A stretch of 37,189 bases of DNA from Guyparkeria sp. SCN-R1 (lineage in GTDB: Bacteria > Pseudomonadota > Gammaproteobacteria > Halothiobacillales > Halothiobacillaceae): positions 1 to 37,189 of the forward strand of contig NZ_QZMT01000018.1 of NCBI RefSeq assembly GCF_003932495.1. The letters run 5' to 3'. The notes beneath the pieces were generated by a model. That model saw only the letters and a list, made by a program, of their open reading frames with translations. It was not told where the DNA came from and made no database searches. A program made the translations under genes and the position numbers. Positions 8,842 through 15,349 of the stretch are shown one piece after another (positions within the stretch are counted from its first letter, which is position 1; each line of letters starts with the position of its first letter).

Positions 8842-8894
8842 GAGTGGTGGGCCCAACAGGACTCGAACCTGTGACCAAGCGATTATGAGTCGCC
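8842..8894. repeat. Left attachment repeat (53 bp), orphan 3' fragment of tRNA-Ile(CAT)
   Basis: This stretch is identical over 53 bp to 23673-23725, which is the 3' part of the intact tRNA-Ile gene on the minus strand. Here the homology stops inside the anticodon stem, so the copy cannot make a tRNA. It marks the far end of the integrated element, as expected when an integrase recombines into a tRNA 3' end and leaves the gene intact at the other junction. It lies 48 bp after the opgD stop; a short inverted repeat CGCTGAAATTCAGCG sits just before it at 8818-8832. Confidence 0.95.
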
Positions 8895-8974
8895 GTTTAT
8901 TCATCTATGACCTTCCATCTCGTCAACGCCAATCACGCGCTGTAATGCACGTTCTGGCTGCATTCTGTACACGT

Positions 8975-9006
8975 TTGACAATCCATATCAATTCCCTCGT
9001 AATTGA
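8975..9006 (+). promoter_or_regulatory. Integrase promoter with overlapping inverted repeat
   Basis: A perfect -35 box TTGACA (8975-8980) is followed after 17 bp by CGTAAT (8998-9003), matching TATAAT at four of six positions. An inverted repeat TCAATT (8988-8993) and AATTGA (9001-9006) with a 7-bp gap covers the spacer and -10, so it looks like an operator for a repressor or for integrase itself. Transcription would start near 9010, giving a leader of about 70 nt before the ATG at 9079. Confidence 0.55.
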
Positions 9007-9023
9007 CGGAAATTGATGCCGGG

Positions 9024-9046
9024 AGTTTCCATAGAGTTTCCCCGGA
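9024..9046 (+). repeat. Candidate integrase arm-type site, left
   Basis: This 23-bp segment matches 23584-23606 at 20 of 23 positions in the same orientation; both have the form AGTTTCC, four variable bases, then RGTTTCCCCGGA. One copy lies 130 bp inside the left att repeat and the other 67 bp inside the right one. This is the geometry of arm-type integrase or excisionase sites in a tyrosine-recombinase element. It also contains a shorter internal repeat of GTTTCC. Confidence 0.55.
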
Positions 9047-9078
9047 CCGGGCCCCACGTCGAGCGGCAACAGAACCCT

Positions 9079-10395
9079 ATGAGCAGCGTCCAGCGTTTTC
9101 GATTCACCCCTTCCCGCCTGCGATCGGTCTCTTGCCCAGATGATCGCGACGAAGTGTTCGTGCGCGACACCGATACGAGCGACCTGTGCTTCCGTGTTCG
9201 GGAGAGAAACGGCGCGCGCGTCGAGCGTTTCATGTTCCTGTGCCGGATGAAGGGGAAGTTGGTGAGGATCACGATCGGCGACCCTGAGCGGTGGTTGCTG
9301 TCCGAGGCGCGCGCGGAGGCTCGTCGTCTCAGGGCGCTGGTGGATCGAGGCATTGACCCGCGGTTGGACAAGCAGGAACAGCAGGAAGCGAACGAGCGCA
9401 AGTGGGCGCAGATGGAACGTGAGCGCGTGACGCTGGCGGACGTATGGAGCGAATACGTCGATGCCCGCCGTGGGGATTGGAGCGATCACCATCTAGAGGC
9501 TCACGAGAAGGCGATGCGCGAGCCGGGCCTAAAGCGCCAGCGGTCGAGGAAGCGAACCGTCGCGGGGCCGTTGTGGCCGTTGCGAGATGACCGGCTGGCG
9601 GACCTGACACCCCAGCGGATCGCCAAGTGGTTGGGGAAGGAAACGAAGAAGCGCCCGACGAGCACCGCCCAAGCGTACCGCTTATTTCGCGCGTGCCTGG
9701 TGTGGGTGAGCGAGCAGCCCAAGTACGCCGGCCTGATCGAGCCCCATGCTCTGTTCAACAAAACCGTTCGCCGTGCCGTGCCCTCACCACGGGCAAAGAC
9801 CGACTCCCTGCAACGCGAGCAGCTCCGTCCGTGGTTTGAGGCGGTGCGCTCTTGGAGCAATCCCAGTTTGTCCGCCTACCTGCAAGCCGCCTTGCTGACT
9901 GGGGCCCGCCGCGGCGAGATTGCCGGCCTGCGCTGGAGTGATGTGGACTTCAAGTGGCGGGCGCTTCACCTGCGGGACAAGGTGGAGGGTGACCGGACGA
10001 TCCCGCTGCCGCCTTACTTGGCCCACGTGCTCGCCAGCCTGCCCCGCAAAGGGCCGTTCGTGTTCCATTCGGCCCGGTCCGCCAGCGGACATATCACCGA
10101 TCCGAACCACGATCACAACAAGATCACCGAAGCCGCCGGGCTGCCCCGAATCACGATTCACGGGTTGCGCCGTTCGTTTGGCACGTTGTCCGAGTGGGTC
10201 GAGTGCCCCGTGGGTGTGGTCGCACAAATCCAAGGCCACAAGCCGTCCGCCCTGGCGGAAAAGCATTACCGCCAGCGCCCGCTCGACCTTTTGCGCAAAT
10301 GGCATGTGCGAATCGAGGGTTGGATTCTCGAGCAGGCCGGCATCGAGCAGCCACCGGCGGACGCCGAGCCCGGCAAACTCCGGCTGGTGGAGTGA
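9079..10395 (+). CDS. int: Tyrosine site-specific recombinase (integrase)
   Basis: This 438-aa integrase inserts and excises the element at the tRNA-Ile(CAT) gene. The N-terminal arm-binding domain (about residues 1-95) is of the DUF4102-like type, followed by a core-binding domain (about 115-240) and the catalytic domain. Catalytic residues are visible: R277 (TGARRGE), H361 and R364 (HGLRRSF), H387 (QGHK) and the nucleophile Y397 (EKHYRQRP). I chose ATG 9079 because relatives begin a few residues before the RFRFTPSR segment; starts at 9013 or 9016 would run through the arm-type repeat. The gene sits next to the orphan att fragment, not beside the intact tRNA, and points into the element. Its own strong promoter lies at 8975-9003. 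Confidence 0.92.
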   Translation: MSSVQRFRFTPSRLRSVSCPDDRDEVFVRDTDTSDLCFRVRERNGARVERFMFLCRMKGKLVRITIGDPERWLLSEARAEARRLRALVDRGIDPRLDKQEQQEANERKWAQMERERVTLADVWSEYVDARRGDWSDHHLEAHEKAMREPGLKRQRSRKRTVAGPLWPLRDDRLADLTPQRIAKWLGKETKKRPTSTAQAYRLFRACLVWVSEQPKYAGLIEPHALFNKTVRRAVPSPRAKTDSLQREQLRPWFEAVRSWSNPSLSAYLQAALLTGARRGEIAGLRWSDVDFKWRALHLRDKVEGDRTIPLPPYLAHVLASLPRKGPFVFHSARSASGHITDPNHDHNKITEAAGLPRITIHGLRRSFGTLSEWVECPVGVVAQIQGHKPSALAEKHYRQRPLDLLRKWHVRIEGWILEQAGIEQPPADAEPGKLRLVE

Positions 10396-10453
10396 ACAAC
10401 CGAGTTATCAACCCGGCGCCGAGTGGCGCCACCAATCACCGAGGAGGTGAATC

Positions 10454-10633
10454 ATGACCCCGACCCAAACCCGGACCATCTACTTCATCACTTCCGATGC
10501 TGACCAGCACGGCGCAAACCATCGGGCGATTACGCCCATGTTTGACGAGGCCACTGATGCGGAAGCGGCACTGGCGGATATTCGCCAGTCTGACCCGAGT
10601 GCACGGTTGGTAGAGGAACGACAGTACCGGTAA
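10454..10633 (+). CDS. 59-aa unknown protein following integrase
   Basis: This short ORF has an excellent GAGGAGG ribosome site (10440-10446) 7 nt before its ATG and stops just before a terminator, so I believe it is translated. The product is acidic and soluble, opening with a beta-strand-like TRTIYFITSD segment and containing DEATDAEAALADI, which looks helical. I do not recognise the family. Its place directly after int, 58 nt downstream and ahead of the terminator at 10698, suggests one int transcript. A small DNA-binding excisionase would normally be basic, so that role is unlikely. Confidence 0.6.
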   Translation: MTPTQTRTIYFITSDADQHGANHRAITPMFDEATDAEAALADIRQSDPSARLVEERQYR

Positions 10634-10697
10634 ATGGCCGCACTTTGACCGACGTTGATGCGGTTGAAATTACGAGCATTGATTGAGATTTTCTATG

Positions 10698-10734
10698 GCC
10701 CGGTCGTCTTCGATGATCGGGCTGTATTGTTTTC
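10698..10734 (+). terminator. Rho-independent terminator after int and the 59-aa ORF
   Basis: An 11-bp stem, GCCCGGTCGTC (10698-10708) against GATGATCGGGC (10712-10722), with two G-U pairs and a TTC loop, is followed by a T-rich run (TGTATTGTTTTCTGTTGTT). It would end the integrase transcript and insulate the regulator that follows. Confidence 0.7.
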
Positions 10735-10820
10735 TGTTGTTGATTTAGCACGATCAAAGGCCAGTAAACACGATCAAAACTCATCAATGAATAACGAATT
10801 TTCCTCTTATATGTCTATGA

Positions 10821-10836
10821 AACAAAACGTTTTGTT
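10821..10836. promoter_or_regulatory. 16-bp perfect palindrome, candidate operator
   Basis: AACAAAACGTTTTGTT is a perfect 16-bp palindrome inside the most AT-rich part of the element (about 10650-10836), ahead of a structured leader and the AlpA-like gene. A direct repeat CACGATCAAA occurs twice just upstream (about 10749 and 10770). This is the expected layout for a promoter and operator controlling the element's replication operon. The binding protein is unknown; the AlpA-like product is the nearest candidate. Confidence 0.45.
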
Positions 10837-10838
10837 CC

Positions 10839-10876
10839 GCGGGAGGGGCTAGGGGTTGTCGGGCATTTCCTCCCGC
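10839..10876 (+). ncRNA. Stem-loop in the leader of the AlpA-like gene
   Basis: GCGGGAGG (10839-10846) pairs with CCTCCCGC (10869-10876) around a 22-nt loop, immediately after the 16-bp palindrome. It is the first of three hairpins in a leader of about 250 nt that contains no convincing gene. P4-type satellites place an immunity RNA in a comparable position ahead of their replication operon; that parallel is inference only. Confidence 0.35.
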
Positions 10877-10903
10877 ATATTCTTGATGCCGTCGGCATGG
10901 CAG

Positions 10904-10933
10904 AAAAAAGCCCCGAGGTGCTGCAACACCTCG
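10904..10933 (-). terminator. Hairpin with T-run on the minus strand
   Basis: On the minus strand CGAGGTG, a 6-nt loop and CACCTCG are followed by GGGC and six T residues, which is a textbook intrinsic terminator shape. No minus-strand protein gene precedes it, so it would end an antisense RNA running through the leader of the AlpA-like gene. On the plus strand it still forms a hairpin. Confidence 0.45.
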
Positions 10934-11043
10934 AGGCCGACACCACCAAAGGGGTGGCGAATGGTTCTGGCGAACCTGCCCGGGCTGACCGGGCAACGTT
11001 GACGGTATCGCTCATCAACTAGATGGGCAACTGCCTCGACTTC

Positions 11044-11089
11044 ATTGCCTCCCCTCGGTGGGTAACGACACCCAACTCATGGAGGCAAT
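11044..11089 (+). promoter_or_regulatory. Ribosome-site-masking hairpin of the AlpA-like gene
   Basis: ATTGCCTCC (11044-11052) is perfectly complementary to GGAGGCAAT (11081-11089), and the latter contains the Shine-Dalgarno GGAGG for the ATG at 11093. A smaller hairpin TGGGT/ACCCA (11059-11063 with 11070-11074) nests inside. When folded, the ribosome site is buried in a 9-bp stem, so translation of the regulator should depend on RNA refolding, a bound factor or an antisense RNA. Confidence 0.6.
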
Positions 11090-11092
11090 CTC

Positions 11093-11332
11093 ATGACACC
11101 AACCCCTACCCAAGCGGCGGTTTCAACCGTCCAGCCATCTGTCGTTGTCGATAGCGGCCTGAGCACTGCGGCCCTGGCTTCCGCAATCGGCTACAACACA
11201 CAGAGCATCCACGCTCGCCTTTGCCGTAAAGGTGACTTCTACGGCATCCGCCCGAAGAAGCTGCCAAACGGTCGCCTCGTATGGCCGGCCAATACGGTTG
11301 ATCGTCTACTGGGGGAGAAAGAGGAGGCTTGA
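11093..11332 (+). CDS. AlpA/excisionase-like DNA-binding protein
   Basis: This 79-aa protein has a MerR/excisionase-type helix-turn-helix: STAALASAIGYNTQSIHARL (about residues 24-43) followed by a wing with KKLPNGRLVWPANTVDRLL (about 55-73). In P4-like satellites and genomic islands such small proteins switch on integrase or replication genes, or serve as excisionase. The ATG at 11093 follows GGAGG at 11081-11085, which lies in a masking hairpin. It is the only recognisable transcriptional regulator in the element, and it leads directly into the replication genes. Confidence 0.7.
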   Translation: MTPTPTQAAVSTVQPSVVVDSGLSTAALASAIGYNTQSIHARLCRKGDFYGIRPKKLPNGRLVWPANTVDRLLGEKEEA

Positions 11333-11334
11333 AG

Positions 11335-11742
11335 ATGACTGCGAACCACCAGAACGGCGGTCGCGCAGTCGGAGCAGGCACCTCTGATCTTCGCAATCCG
11401 CCAGCATCAACGAAACCCCAGTTCCACGACGTAATCGCTTGCATGCGGCACCACGGCCTTGCCCCCGCTGCGGCCATTCGATTCATCGACGATGGCGTGG
11501 CCCGTCAGTATCGGGTCGATGGTGACCAGCCAGGAGCGGCGCGTGCGTTCTACATCGCGCTGCCGCGAAATGCCTGGGGTGTTGGCGCCATCGCCTTTGG
11601 CGATCTCGCCGGCGGCACCAAGGCCGTTTGTGCTCCGCAACTGCCGCCGAACCGTCAGGAAGCGGTCAGGGCGTTTGCTGATTGTCAGCTCAGCCACGTG
11701 CGGAACAAGCGCGGAGCGCGTGTTGGGGGGGTGCTGGAATGA
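11335..11742 (+). CDS. 135-aa primase-associated N-terminal-domain-like protein
   Basis: The segment FIDDGVARQYRVDGDQPGAA (about residues 49-68) followed by AFYIAL and AFGDLAGG resembles the short N-terminal module found at the start of many phage and P4-type TOPRIM primases (pattern: hydrophobic-DG, H/Q-R/Y-R-V-x-GD, then FGDW). No TOPRIM or zinc motif is present, so this looks like that module encoded as a separate gene. ATG 11335 is preferred over TTG 11329 because GAGGAGG (11321-11327) is spaced 7 nt from it. It ends in an ATGA overlap with the CHC2 gene, linking it to replication. I hold the family comparison loosely. Confidence 0.6.
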   Translation: MTANHQNGGRAVGAGTSDLRNPPASTKPQFHDVIACMRHHGLAPAAAIRFIDDGVARQYRVDGDQPGAARAFYIALPRNAWGVGAIAFGDLAGGTKAVCAPQLPPNRQEAVRAFADCQLSHVRNKRGARVGGVLE

Positions 11743-12260
11743 CAAAAGCCCCCACCGAAACCGGACAGGGGCCACGCCACGAAGCGCCCCACCAGCATAG
11801 CACCGTCCCGCCGTTCGATTTACTGCTTTCTCGCTGCGACACGACCAAGGCGAGGAAGCAGAGTCCGGCGCGTGGGATGACGCGCTCAATCACTGTTCGA
11901 TGCCTGGCCCATCCCGACAAGAGCCCGAGCCTTAGCGTCAGTGAGAAACAGAACGGCGACGTGGTGTTCCATTGTCACGCCGGATGCTCCAAGGAAAGCA
12001 TCCTCGAGGCGGCGGGGCTCGAGGTGATCGACCTGATCCATCCCGATAATCGCTACGCACAACGCATCAAGCCCCACGCCGGCCCGAAATTCAGCGCATG
12101 GCAAGCCCTGCAGGCCATGGCCACCGACGTGATCGTGGTCGCCCTGTGCGCGGCTGAGATTCGCCGCAATGGCTGGCTGAAGGATGACGACCTCGACTCA
12201 CTGATCGAGGCGGAATCGAGAATCCAGGACACGATCCAGGCTGGAGGGCTGCTGCGATGA
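11739..12260 (+). CDS. CHC2 zinc-finger primase-like protein
   Basis: This 173-aa protein contains a DnaG-type CHC2 zinc ribbon: C55 and H58 (VRCLAHPD), a SPSLSVSEK strand, then C79 and C83 (FHCHAGC). This is the DNA-recognition domain of primases. No catalytic TOPRIM or AEP domain follows; the rest is a helical region ending near the next gene. It therefore probably works together with the neighbouring DUF3987 protein in element replication, a primase split over separate genes. The ATG at 11739 overlaps the previous stop (ATGA), and the stop overlaps the next ATG at 12257. An upstream in-frame start at 11682 would overlap the previous gene deeply and is unlikely. Confidence 0.78.
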   Translation: MTKAPTETGQGPRHEAPHQHSTVPPFDLLLSRCDTTKARKQSPARGMTRSITVRCLAHPDKSPSLSVSEKQNGDVVFHCHAGCSKESILEAAGLEVIDLIHPDNRYAQRIKPHAGPKFSAWQALQAMATDVIVVALCAAEIRRNGWLKDDDLDSLIEAESRIQDTIQAGGLLR

Positions 12261-13873
12261 GTAACGTAGTCAACAAAGCCGAGGCGATGCGTGGCCTGCA
12301 TGTCGAAGAAGAGGTCGACGACCGGGATTACACCATCGCACCACCGAAGGCTGACCCAGCCATGTTTCATGGCCTCGTCGGCGAGGTGGCAGAGGCGGCC
12401 ACCATCGGACGGGAGCCGAACCGCTCGAGCGTAGCCCTGGCCTACCTGACCTGGCTGTCCGCTGCGGCCGGCCGGCATCACTTCATCGCCGTGGGTGATC
12501 AGACCCACCCGCTGCTGATCAACGGTCTGCACGTCGGCCGATCCATGGTCGCGGCCAAAGGCGAGAGCTGGGCCCTGGTCAAACGTATTCGCCGCGCGGT
12601 CGGCGAGATGATGGACGGTGATCCGGTGCATGGCACCGATGACGATGGCGCCGTGATCACGCCGGAGCTGTTCGCCGGCCGGGTTCACTCCGGCGGCCTG
12701 TCTACAGGTGAGGGGCTGGCGGCACAGGTTCACGACGGCTACATGGTTGGCAAGACCGAGCACGCGCCCATCAACGACAAGCGTCTGCTGATCATCGAGG
12801 CGGAGTTCGCCAAGGTGCTTGAGCAAGGCAAGCGTGAAGGCAACACACTGAGCCCGATCATTCGCGACCTGTTCGATGGCGGATCAATCCAGCCGGCCAC
12901 CAAGTCCGCCAGCGTCTGGGCAACCGAGCCCCACGTCGTCATTCACGGCGCGATCACGCCGCACGAGTTGCGGGCCCGCATGGATGCCACGGCCGCATTC
13001 AATGGTCTGATGAATCGGTTCCTCGTCATCTTCGCCGAGCGCACGTGCCTGGTGCCGTTTCCCGAACCGACGCCCGACGAGGTAGTCCGGCGGCTGGCGG
13101 TCCAGTCCCGGGACGTGATCAAGTTCGCCCGGGGTGACTATCCCCGGACCAAGTACACCGCACCGATCACGTTGTCCGACGAGGCCCGGGAAATGTACCG
13201 GGACGCCTATCCCGACCTTCGGCGGCGCGACGGATCCACGCCGATCATCACCTCGCTGCTCGAGCGCCGGGCACCGATCACAATGCGCTTGGCCGGCTTG
13301 TTCGCCATGACCGACCAGACCGCCGTGATCGGCCCGGCTCATATGCGAGCCGCGCTCGCCTGGTCACGGTTCCACCGGGAATCGGTCGCCTACGTTTTCG
13401 GCCATGACATAACCCAGCGTATCGAATCGAGTAAGCGCGACGGTCAAAAACAGAAGATCCTCGAAGGGATCCCCGCCGGCCGATGGATGACGCGGACCTT
13501 CATTCAGCGCGATGTGTTCGCCAAACGGATCACGTCCAAGGAATTGACCGCCGCACTCGATGACCTGCTCGCCGACGGTCTGCTCGAGCAGAGGGAGAGG
13601 CCCAAGCAGAACGGCATCGGCAACCTCAAGGAGTATTCCCGCCCCGCGCAAGATGCGCAGCATGCGCAAGACCGCAACGCGGCGAGCTTTGCGCCGATGC
13701 GCAACAGTGCGCAAGACGCGCAGCAAGGGCGGAGCGGCCCGGAATCCTCGCCCCATGTTGCGCATGTTGCGCAGAGGTGCGCAGACGCTGAAACCCGCAC
13801 CAGAGCAGGCGTTGCGCATGATGCGCATGTTGCGCACGGCGCAGACGGAAATGATGACGAGGTGGTGATATGA
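12257..13873 (+). CDS. DUF3987-family helicase/primase-like replication protein
   Basis: This 538-aa protein matches the DUF3987 (YfjI-like) family found on phages, satellites and plasmids beside CHC2 primase genes. A degenerate Walker A loop, VGRSMVAAKGESW (about residues 93-105), and a Walker B-like RLLIIEAEF (about 176-184) suggest an ATPase; NRFLVIFAER (about 253-262) is another family hallmark. A winged-helix-like segment lies around 395-450. The C-terminal 75 residues are low-complexity (Ala, Gln, His, Asp triplets) and are encoded by a striking array of TGCGCA words in all three frames, a candidate origin of replication inside the gene. Both ends overlap neighbours by ATGA, so it is translated as part of a four-gene unit. 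Confidence 0.8.
   Translation: MSNVVNKAEAMRGLHVEEEVDDRDYTIAPPKADPAMFHGLVGEVAEAATIGREPNRSSVALAYLTWLSAAAGRHHFIAVGDQTHPLLINGLHVGRSMVAAKGESWALVKRIRRAVGEMMDGDPVHGTDDDGAVITPELFAGRVHSGGLSTGEGLAAQVHDGYMVGKTEHAPINDKRLLIIEAEFAKVLEQGKREGNTLSPIIRDLFDGGSIQPATKSASVWATEPHVVIHGAITPHELRARMDATAAFNGLMNRFLVIFAERTCLVPFPEPTPDEVVRRLAVQSRDVIKFARGDYPRTKYTAPITLSDEAREMYRDAYPDLRRRDGSTPIITSLLERRAPITMRLAGLFAMTDQTAVIGPAHMRAALAWSRFHRESVAYVFGHDITQRIESSKRDGQKQKILEGIPAGRWMTRTFIQRDVFAKRITSKELTAALDDLLADGLLEQRERPKQNGIGNLKEYSRPAQDAQHAQDRNAASFAPMRNSAQDAQQGRSGPESSPHVAHVAQRCADAETRTRAGVAHDAHVAHGADGNDDEVVI
13645..13843. repeat. TGCGCA iteron-like array, candidate replication origin
   Basis: Ten exact TGCGCA palindromes start at 13654, 13663, 13698, 13708, 13759, 13768, 13778, 13813, 13822 and 13831, with one-mismatch copies at 13645, 13717 and 13838. 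Within clusters the spacing is 9-10 bp and the gap between clusters is twice 35 bp. The words fall in all three codon phases of the DUF3987 gene (GAT-GCG-CAG, ATG-CGC-AAC, TGC-GCA), so the DNA word and not the protein is being kept. Iterons inside or beside the initiator gene are typical of plasmid and satellite origins. Confidence 0.65.
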
Positions 13874-14256
13874 GAGCCGCCGACATCATCACGACCCTGG
13901 CCGGTCGAGGGATCGCCGTCTCACTGGAGGATGGCCGCATCCATGCCCGCCCCGGGCACCGCCTGACCGATGACTACGTGCGCCTGATCCGCCAGCACAA
14001 ACCGGCCCTGATGCATCTGCTCAGAACCCGGGCCCAGGCCGATGCCGCCGGCGATGCTGTCGCCCATGAATCGCCCCGCGCGCTGTCACCGATCGAGAAG
14101 GCCGGCATCGCTCGGCTTTGCCGCCAGCATTACGACGCCGATGATTCGGCGATCCGGGCAACGATCGAGGACTGCGAAGGCTGCCCAGCGATGCGTGAGT
14201 ATCACCTGGCGCTCGATCGCCTCATGACAACCCACCGTACGGCGGGGGCTACATAA
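13870..14256 (+). CDS. TubC N-terminal docking domain-like small protein
   Basis: This 128-aa protein opens with a compact alpha-beta fold (GRGIAVSLEDGRIHARPGHRLTDDYVRLIRQHKPALMHLL, about residues 12-51) that resembles the TubC N-terminal docking domain. Proteins of this kind often sit directly after DUF3987 genes in phages and islands. A second part carries a CRQHYDADD...CEGCPAM segment with three Cys, possibly metal binding. The start overlaps the DUF3987 stop (ATGA). Its role is unknown; a protein-protein adaptor in the replication complex is a reasonable guess. It ends in an 8-bp convergent overlap with a small minus-strand ORF. Confidence 0.65.
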   Translation: MRAADIITTLAGRGIAVSLEDGRIHARPGHRLTDDYVRLIRQHKPALMHLLRTRAQADAAGDAVAHESPRALSPIEKAGIARLCRQHYDADDSAIRATIEDCEGCPAMREYHLALDRLMTTHRTAGAT

Positions 14257-14353
14257 GCCCCGCCCACTCGAACAGCTTTTTCATACCCCACAGCAGGCCA
14301 AGGAAGAACACCGTCACCACGACGACTTCCAACGGATTGAAGCAGATGGTCAT
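14249..14353 (-). CDS. 34-aa single-span membrane peptide
   Basis: A minus-strand ORF starts at ATG 14353 behind a very strong AGGAGGAGG ribosome site. The peptide has a short N-terminus, one hydrophobic span (LEVVVVTVFFLGLLWGM, residues 8-24) and a basic tail (KKLFEW). It is antisense to the surrounding operon and converges on the TubC-like gene. Such peptides can be lysis factors, toxins or membrane anchors; I do not recognise this one. The ribosome site and typical membrane-peptide architecture support it despite its length. Confidence 0.5.
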   Translation of the reverse strand: MTICFNPLEVVVVTVFFLGLLWGMKKLFEWAGLM

Positions 14354-14526
14354 TGGTGCCTCCTCCTCACGCGCTTGATGCGTAGAGCGTGGCACACCCC
14401 GCCGACCTGAACACCCCTCCTGTCACGGCCACCAGACGCCGGCGAAAACTCATTCTCGAATGCTGGCCTCTCTCCGATCATCAGCTTTAGGGGAAAAGCT
14501 GGCAGACCTTGAGAGGAGGGCTCGAC
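14354..14526. promoter_or_regulatory. Divergent spacer ahead of the ejection-protein gene
   Basis: This 173-bp region separates the minus-strand membrane peptide from the plus-strand ejection gene and should hold both promoters. A hairpin CAGCTTT (14482-14488) with AAAGCTG (14495-14501) stands just before the GAGAGGAGG ribosome site of the downstream gene. It may be a start-site or processing element of the late-gene transcript. No clear promoter hexamers are visible. Confidence 0.3.
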
Positions 14527-15333
14527 ATGGGTGGGAAAGGTTCATCTCCGCCGCCGCCGGATTACAGCCAGTTGGCTGACGCGAGCGAGGAATCGGCTCG
14601 CATCATGGCCGATCTCGGCTATCAGCAGCTAGACGAGGCCCGGCGCCAGTACGAACGCACGTTGCCCCTGATTGAGCGCGTCACCGAGTCGCAGATCGCG
14701 ACGATGGACGAGACGCAGCAGCAGGGGCGCGACTACTACGACTACCAGAGCGAGACGTACCGGCCGCTCGAGAAAGAGCTGGTCGGCGATGCGCGCAACT
14801 TCAGCACGCAAGCCGAGTTCGAGCGTCGTGCTGGGCAGGCTGCCGCGGACTACGAAAAGCAGCAGACGCAGGCCCGGCAGGCGAACGCTCGCCAGATGGC
14901 CTCGATGGGCGTCAACCCCAATTCGGGCAAATACCAGGCGATCCAGGCGCAAAGCGGGCTCACCAACGCGGCGAACAAGGCCGGGGCGATGAACAACGCC
15001 CGCACTCAGGCCGAGAATCTTGGGTACGCACGTCGCATGGATGCGGCTGGCCTTGGCCGCAACCTCGCCGGAGCGTCGCAGGGCGCCTATGGCGTAGCGA
15101 CCAGCGCCGGCAACTCAGCGGCAAGCAACACGCAGCAGCCCGGACAGAACCTGATGGCTGGCATGGGGCAAGGGTCCGCGACCATTGGCTCTGGTCGCGA
15201 CATGATGCAGACAGGACTCGGCACCGCTCTGAGCGGGCAAGCGGACATGTACAACGCGGCCCAGAAGCGTGGCTCTGACAGTTCGGCGGCACTTGGGTCG
15301 GCCATCGGTATGGCCGGCGCGATGATGATGTAA
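14527..15333 (+). CDS. Probable phage internal virion/DNA-ejection protein
   Basis: This 268-aa protein begins MGGKGSSPPPPDYSQLA and continues with a Gln/Ala/Arg-rich helical body, then a Gly/Ser/Ala-rich tail. I associate this pattern with phage proteins encoded beside large polyvalent or internal virion proteins in podovirus-like genomes. The region MASMGVNPNSGKYQAIQ and the later AAGLGRNLAGAS are distinctive landmarks. ATG 14527 follows a GAGAGGAGG ribosome site; the TTG at 14509 lies upstream of that site and is not the start. The gene is followed by the 1803-aa polyvalent gene after 16 bp. The likely job is to travel in the virion and help deliver DNA or the large partner protein into the next cell; this is inferred. 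Confidence 0.65.
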   Translation: MGGKGSSPPPPDYSQLADASEESARIMADLGYQQLDEARRQYERTLPLIERVTESQIATMDETQQQGRDYYDYQSETYRPLEKELVGDARNFSTQAEFERRAGQAAADYEKQQTQARQANARQMASMGVNPNSGKYQAIQAQSGLTNAANKAGAMNNARTQAENLGYARRMDAAGLGRNLAGASQGAYGVATSAGNSAASNTQQPGQNLMAGMGQGSATIGSGRDMMQTGLGTALSGQADMYNAAQKRGSDSSAALGSAIGMAGAMMM

Positions 15334-15349
15334 CGCGAGGAGTCCCCCG

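Noticed and set aside
8845-8894. A second tRNA gene at the left att site
   Set aside because: Homology to the tRNA stops in the anticodon stem, and the D arm and 5' acceptor strand are missing.
10897-11022. A 41-codon plus-strand ORF in the leader of the AlpA-like gene
   Set aside because: There is no ribosome site, and the hairpin and terminator signals explain the sequence better.
13645-13843. CRISPR array
   Set aside because: The repeats are 6 bp, phased 9-10 bp apart, inside a coding gene, with no cas genes and no spacer structure.
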